Assembly: GCA_947175645.1 (NCBI GenBank)
Contig: CAMWNP010000004.1
Coordinates: 62,001 to 126,000, forward strand
Direction of reading: 5' to 3'
DNA: 64,000 nt
Source of the DNA: an uncultured Porphyromonadaceae bacterium
GTDB taxonomy: Bacteria > Bacteroidota > Bacteroidia > Bacteroidales > Muribaculaceae
Every line of letters starts with the position of its first letter. Position 1 is the stretch's first letter. A program made the position numbers and the translations under genes. Of the stretch, positions 60,340 through 64,000 are shown piece by piece. The notes under the pieces are model-generated. The model saw only the letters and a list, made by a program, of their open reading frames with translations, ran no database searches and was not told the origin of the DNA.

Positions 60340-62499
60340 TTATCGTCTGTGGCGCATGAACCTTTTCTTCGTGGCCTTAAGCCTTGTTATCCAACGGCTT
60401 ATCTTGACTCTGAGAGGCGACGGAGCCGATGTGAGATCGAATGCATGCGGATCGGAGAACGACTGGATGTGGGTCACCTCACCGAATTGCTCCGGATAGA
60501 TGACCATGAGATTGTTACGTGAGAAATACCGGTGAAGGAATCCGGGGAGTTCAGCCGTTTCGGTGCTGTAGGAAATGGAGTTTATGCGCGCGTTGATCAC
60601 CACGAAAAGGTCATCGTCAAGAATCTTGTTACTCAGCAGAATGAAGTCGTCATGCTGCTCTATGATCTGAAATTCCGCACGGATGGCAAATTCTCCCTGA
60701 CGGATGATGGTATAGATGGGCGGCCGCTGTTCCTTGCGGCAAACGAAGATTATCCTGCACCCCAGTTGGCGGGTCAGCGATGCCAGCAAAAGAACCCATC
60801 GTCGGAACCCTGTCTCGAACTGCGCCTTGTCAGGCAGATAAACCACTATGCGGGTAATGGTGTTGACCGGAATATAGCACCGCGATATCAGAACCATTTT
60901 ATTGGTCAGATTAAGGAGTTGCTCCACTTTCGCACCGAAAAAACTGTCGATCACGGTAGCCTTGCGGTGCATCCCCAGAATCACAGTGTCTATGTCACGC
61001 TCCGCCATCACATTCACCACTCCGGTAACCGTGTTGAGGTCATATCGTTCTATGGTGGTGATATCAGTGTCCATCGCAGCAGCCGATGTGCGGGCTATGT
61101 CCAGACTCTGCTTGCCTATGGTTTTGCTTTTCGCCGAATTGTCGTTCCTCACGTGAAGCGCATGGAGCGTGGAGTTTGGAATACCCTCGTTCATGAGCAG
61201 AGCCAGTTCAACCAGCGATTGCGACGTGACTGGATTGGCTATCGGTATAAGTATATTGTTCCTTGAGGCGTGAGTGGCTGCCGACTCTTCCTCGCCGGCG
61301 TTCTCCATCATCCTGATCTTCTCCTTGGCGGCAGCACCGGTGGTAACTATCGGGGCTATGGCACATGTAACCAGAATCACCAGAATGGTGGCGTTGAGCA
61401 CTGACTCTGAAAGCATGTGGCTCCCGTCAGGATTAAGCATCCTGTAACCTATGGTGACCACGGCAAGAGCCACGGCGGTGTGGGCCGTCGACAATCCGAA
61501 CAGTATCTGGCGCGCGTTCGTGTCCATCTTGTAGATCTTCTGCGTCAGCCACGCCGCAAGCCACTTGCTCACCAGCGCCACAGCAAGCAGATACAACGTG
61601 ACGGCAAGCGTATCACCCTGCCCCACAACCCCAAGATTGATCATCATACCCACTCCTATAAGGAAATACGGGATGAACAGGGCATTTCCCACAAACTCTA
61701 TGCGTCCCATCAAAGAGGAACTCGCCGGAACATAACGGTTCAACACCAGTCCCGCGAAGAATGCGCCCAAAACCGCCTCCAGACCTATGGCGCCCGCTAT
61801 CCAGGCCGAACAGAAAACCATTGCCAGGATATACACGAACTGGGTGACATTATCTGAATAATGCTTGAAGAAATAGCGCGTCAGACGTGGATAGACATAC
61901 AGCACTCCGGCGCAATATACCACCAGTTTCAGCAACAGCCATAGCATGGCCAGGATGCTGAACTCTCCCATCTCATGCATGTTCACAGCCGCAGCCAACA
62001 CAAGCAGCGAGCCTATTACGGCAATGATTGTACCTACAACCGCTATCAGAACCGACGGCGATTTGGTTATACCGAAACGGGCCGCCACAGGATAGGCTAT
62101 CAAAGTGTGTGAAGCCAGCACCGAGCCGAGAAGAATTGACGTGATCCACGGCAGATGGAGCAAATACGCGCCCAGCATCACACCCATAACCATTGGTATG
62201 ATAAACGTGAGGAACCCGAACAGAAGCCCCCGTTTGAGGTTCATCCTGAGCCTGTACATGTCTATCTCAAGTCCCGCAAGAAACATTAGGTAGAGCAGCC
62301 CCACCTGGCCGAAGATCTGGAAACTGCTGTCACGGTCAAGGATATCGAAGCCGTAAGGCCCTACAATGACGCCAGCCGCTATCATTCCTATGATATGCGG
62401 AATCTTTAACTTCGTCAGGATAACCGGCGCAAGCAAAATAATCACCAGCACGATAAAAAATATCGTGACCGGATTAGTTACTATGGCGGCTGTTATCAT
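60340..62499 (-). CDS. CPA2-family cation/proton antiporter with C-terminal USP-like domains (719 aa)
   Basis: The N-terminal half has about 12 membrane helices with the typical LKIPHIIGMIAAGVIVGPYG start and LMFLAGLEIDMYRLR, ending around residue 390. The cytosolic C-terminal half looks like a pair of universal-stress-protein folds (SATHASRNNILIPIANPVTSQ and DIDTVILGMHRKATVID). Related KefB/NapA-type antiporters exchange Na+ or K+ for H+. The USP-like half may sense nucleotides. It is 9 nt from the carbonic anhydrase start. Confidence 0.9.
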   Translation of the reverse strand: MITAAIVTNPVTIFFIVLVIILLAPVILTKLKIPHIIGMIAAGVIVGPYGFDILDRDSSFQIFGQVGLLYLMFLAGLEIDMYRLRMNLKRGLLFGFLTFIIPMVMGVMLGAYLLHLPWITSILLGSVLASHTLIAYPVAARFGITKSPSVLIAVVGTIIAVIGSLLVLAAAVNMHEMGEFSILAMLWLLLKLVVYCAGVLYVYPRLTRYFFKHYSDNVTQFVYILAMVFCSAWIAGAIGLEAVLGAFFAGLVLNRYVPASSSLMGRIEFVGNALFIPYFLIGVGMMINLGVVGQGDTLAVTLYLLAVALVSKWLAAWLTQKIYKMDTNARQILFGLSTAHTAVALAVVTIGYRMLNPDGSHMLSESVLNATILVILVTCAIAPIVTTGAAAKEKIRMMENAGEEESAATHASRNNILIPIANPVTSQSLVELALLMNEGIPNSTLHALHVRNDNSAKSKTIGKQSLDIARTSAAAMDTDITTIERYDLNTVTGVVNVMAERDIDTVILGMHRKATVIDSFFGAKVEQLLNLTNKMVLISRCYIPVNTITRIVVYLPDKAQFETGFRRWVLLLASLTRQLGCRIIFVCRKEQRPPIYTIIRQGEFAIRAEFQIIEQHDDFILLSNKILDDDLFVVINARINSISYSTETAELPGFLHRYFSRNNLMVIYPEQFGEVTHIQSFSDPHAFDLTSAPSPLRVKISRWITRLKATKKRFMRHRR

Positions 62500-62545
62500 G
62501 GCGGAGTGAGGATATTTAAGGTAGTGGAGAATTTTTTGGATAGGA

Positions 62546-63550
62546 TTAACGCGATGCCAGTATGTACTGCGCTATCTGCACCGCATTAAGTGCCGCTCCT
62601 TTCTTTATCTGGTCCGATACTGTCCAGAACGACAGTCCGTTAGGATTCGTCAGGTCTTTGCGGACACGTCCCACATAAACAGGATTCTCTCCTGCCAGGA
62701 ACAGCGGCATCGGATACTCTTTTTGACCGGGGTTATCCATCAGAACAACTCCCTGAGCCTCGCTGAACGCCTCGCGCGCCTCTTCAACACTGACCGGACG
62801 TTCCGTCTCTACCCAGATCGCCTCGGAATGTGCCCGCATAACCGGAACCCTGACACAGGTGGCGGATACATTCAGTCCGGGGGCGTGCATGATCTTTTTT
62901 GTTTCGTGATACATCTTCATCTCCTCCTTGGTGTAGCCGTTATCGGTGAACACATCAATGTGAGGAATGACATTATACGCCAGTTGGAATGCAAACTTCT
63001 CAACCGTGGGGGCTTCACCGTTAACCAGTTGGGCTGACTGCTTCTCCAGTTCAGCCATAGCGGACGCTCCGGCTCCGCTCGCCGCCTGATAGGTGGCCAC
63101 ATGCACAGAACGGATTCCCGCAAGATCATAGATGGGTTTCAATGCCACAACCATCTGAATTGTAGTGCAGTTAGGGTTAGCGATGATGTTGCGTGGCGCA
63201 CTCAGCGCATCCGCGCCGTTAACCTCCGGAACAACCAATGGCACATCGTCATCCATGCGGAATGCACTTGAATTGTCAATCATGATTGCACCGTGACGGG
63301 TGATGGTTTCGGCATATTGGCGCGATGTGGATGCTCCCGCTGACACAAATGCGAAATCAACCCCCTTGAAATCATCATTGTCACGGAGTTCCTTGACCGT
63401 TATCTCCTTGCCACGGAACATGTAAGTTGAACCCGCGCTGCGGGATGATCCAAAAAGAAGAAGTTCTGTCACTGGAAAATACTGCTCGTCAAGCACTCGG
63501 AGCAATTCCTGACCCACGGCGCCACTGGCACCTACTATCGCTATTTTCAT
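62546..63550 (-). CDS. asd: Aspartate-semialdehyde dehydrogenase
   Basis: It reduces beta-aspartyl phosphate, feeding lysine, methionine and threonine synthesis, and so acts together with ThrA. The NADP motif GASGAVGQE is at 8-16, and the active-site Cys lies in NPNCTT, with the [10 protein letters not shown] and [11 protein letters not shown] motifs later. The start at 63550 gives 334 residues; the longer frame (63643, GTG) has no matching sequence and overlaps the promoter. A candidate promoter is at 63643-63650. Confidence 0.95.
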   Translation of the reverse strand: MKIAIVGASGAVGQELLRVLDEQYFPVTELLLFGSSRSAGSTYMFRGKEITVKELRDNDDFKGVDFAFVSAGASTSRQYAETITRHGAIMIDNSSAFRMDDDVPLVVPEVNGADALSAPRNIIANPNCTTIQMVVALKPIYDLAGIRSVHVATYQAASGAGASAMAELEKQSAQLVNGEAPTVEKFAFQLAYNVIPHIDVFTDNGYTKEEMKMYHETKKIMHAPGLNVSATCVRVPVMRAHSEAIWVETERPVSVEEAREAFSEAQGVVLMDNPGQKEYPMPLFLAGENPVYVGRVRKDLTNPNGLSFWTVSDQIKKGAALNAVQIAQYILASR

Positions 63551-63642
63551 CTTATTCTTGCAGACAGTTGTAAAACGTACGTAATCCATTGACTTTGAAC
63601 AATATCCGCAGTTTATAACCTGACATTTTTCAAAGTCATACA

Positions 63643-63650
63643 CAAAATTA
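63643..63650 (-). promoter_or_regulatory. Candidate -7 promoter box of asd
   Basis: The minus strand reads TAATTTTG, and a TGACTTTG box lies 12 nt further downstream at 63631-63638. The predicted leader is 70 to 90 nt. No clear -33 element was found. Confidence 0.4.
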
Positions 63651-63802
63651 CAATTTTTTTTTGAAAAAATGCTGACCCGATTAAACCTTTTGGAAAATTG
63701 ATAGTCAAATAACCAGATAATAAAACAAAACTAACATAATTACCCGGAAGCCGAGAAGGTCAAATCCGGAACCGAGTTTCAATGCTATTATATTCAATAG
63801 TC

Positions 63803-63831
63803 CGCAGCCACCGCCATTAACGGTGGCTGCG
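63803..63831. terminator. Hairpin at right edge
   Basis: An 11-bp perfect stem, CGCAGCCACCG / CGGTGGCTGCG, with a 7-nt loop. There is no T-run on either side. Its strand and function are unclear. Confidence 0.35.
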
Positions 63832-64000
63832 CCCGTATTATATAAATCCACATTAGAGGTGTAGATCACTCCGTAGGTCTACGGCCGACTCTGACCAAGG
63901 GCATGGCAAGACGCCGATTAAATCACGCATGCACCTCCATCACCCACACTCCGACCAGTCTGACCAGTCTGATCCGTCCGACCCATATTTTTTGCACTTT

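Larger units (their letters stand above)
63551..64000. other. Intergenic region at the right edge
   Basis: The 450 nt after the asd start hold no gene that I can support. A GC-rich hairpin (CGCAGCCACCG / CGGTGGCTGCG) lies at 63803-63831. The 15-nt GACGCCGATTAAATC at 63910-63924 and the GACCAGTCTGACC motifs near 63952-63980 resemble the spacer at 25297-25494. A gene may begin beyond the edge. Confidence 0.55.

Overview
The window looks like a chromosomal segment of a gut-type Bacteroidales, probably close to Muribaculaceae. The evidence is from the sequence. Many genes are preceded by the Bacteroidetes -7 promoter box TAnnTTTG rather than by Shine-Dalgarno sites. Several exported proteins end in type IX secretion (T9SS) type-A sorting domains. 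Aspartokinase and homoserine dehydrogenase are fused, SerA is the lysine-type (IIIK-like) enzyme, and DUF4270 lipoprotein and TonB-domain genes are present. The family placement is an inference from gene content. No rRNA operon, CRISPR array or intact prophage was seen.

Layout from left to right. Positions 1-7628 (minus strand) hold a housekeeping block: DUF177, rpmF, fabH, a frameshifted VOC gene, era, der, a Sua5/YrdC protein, a zinc-ribbon membrane protein, an exported protein and the start of gpmI. Positions 7801-19413 (minus) hold a tightly packed six-gene operon for exported proteins. It has two phosphodiester glycosidase (NAGPA-type) proteins, then two PD40 propeller plus peptidoglycan amidase pairs, so every component is present twice. 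Positions 19757-21762 (plus) carry serC-serA. Positions 21786-23358 carry a three-gene phage-type lysis cassette (holin-like, T7-lysozyme-like amidase, Rz-like lipoprotein) between two direct copies of an intergenic repeat. Positions 23572-26218 carry two ECF sigma factors, a small anti-sigma candidate and a Spy-like basic exported protein, around a hairpin-rich spacer. Positions 26517-27910 carry a 56-residue small protein and rpsF-rpsR-rplI.

Positions 28061-34847 hold a YeaQ-type membrane protein, ilvC, and a divergent run: thrA, a threonine-synthase-like protein that has lost its PLP lysine, an unknown 108-residue protein, an acyltransferase and a nitrilase. Positions 35029-37354 hold a GT5-like half-protein, a DUF4270 lipoprotein and tRNA-Thr(CGU). 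Positions 37494-44076 hold mutS-cdd, ilvA and an NfnAB/SudAB-like electron-transfer pair. Positions 44207-47668 hold nusB-yajC-ybbR-coaE. Positions 47915-53001 hold sppA-lpxK-punA-thiL. Positions 53183-53757 are a decayed KilA-N gene built of tandem half-modules. Positions 53886-63550 hold a T9SS-type subtilase, a TonB-domain protein, an NhaC antiporter, a ClC channel, a beta carbonic anhydrase, a CPA2 antiporter and asd.

The amino-acid genes fit together. Asd and ThrA make homoserine, IlvA deaminates threonine and IlvC continues to branched-chain amino acids. SerC and SerA make serine. The most unusual parts are the duplicated exported operon, the repeat-bounded lysis cassette, the ThrC-like pseudoenzyme, and the KilA-N module array. 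The rest is mostly conserved Bacteroidales core genome.
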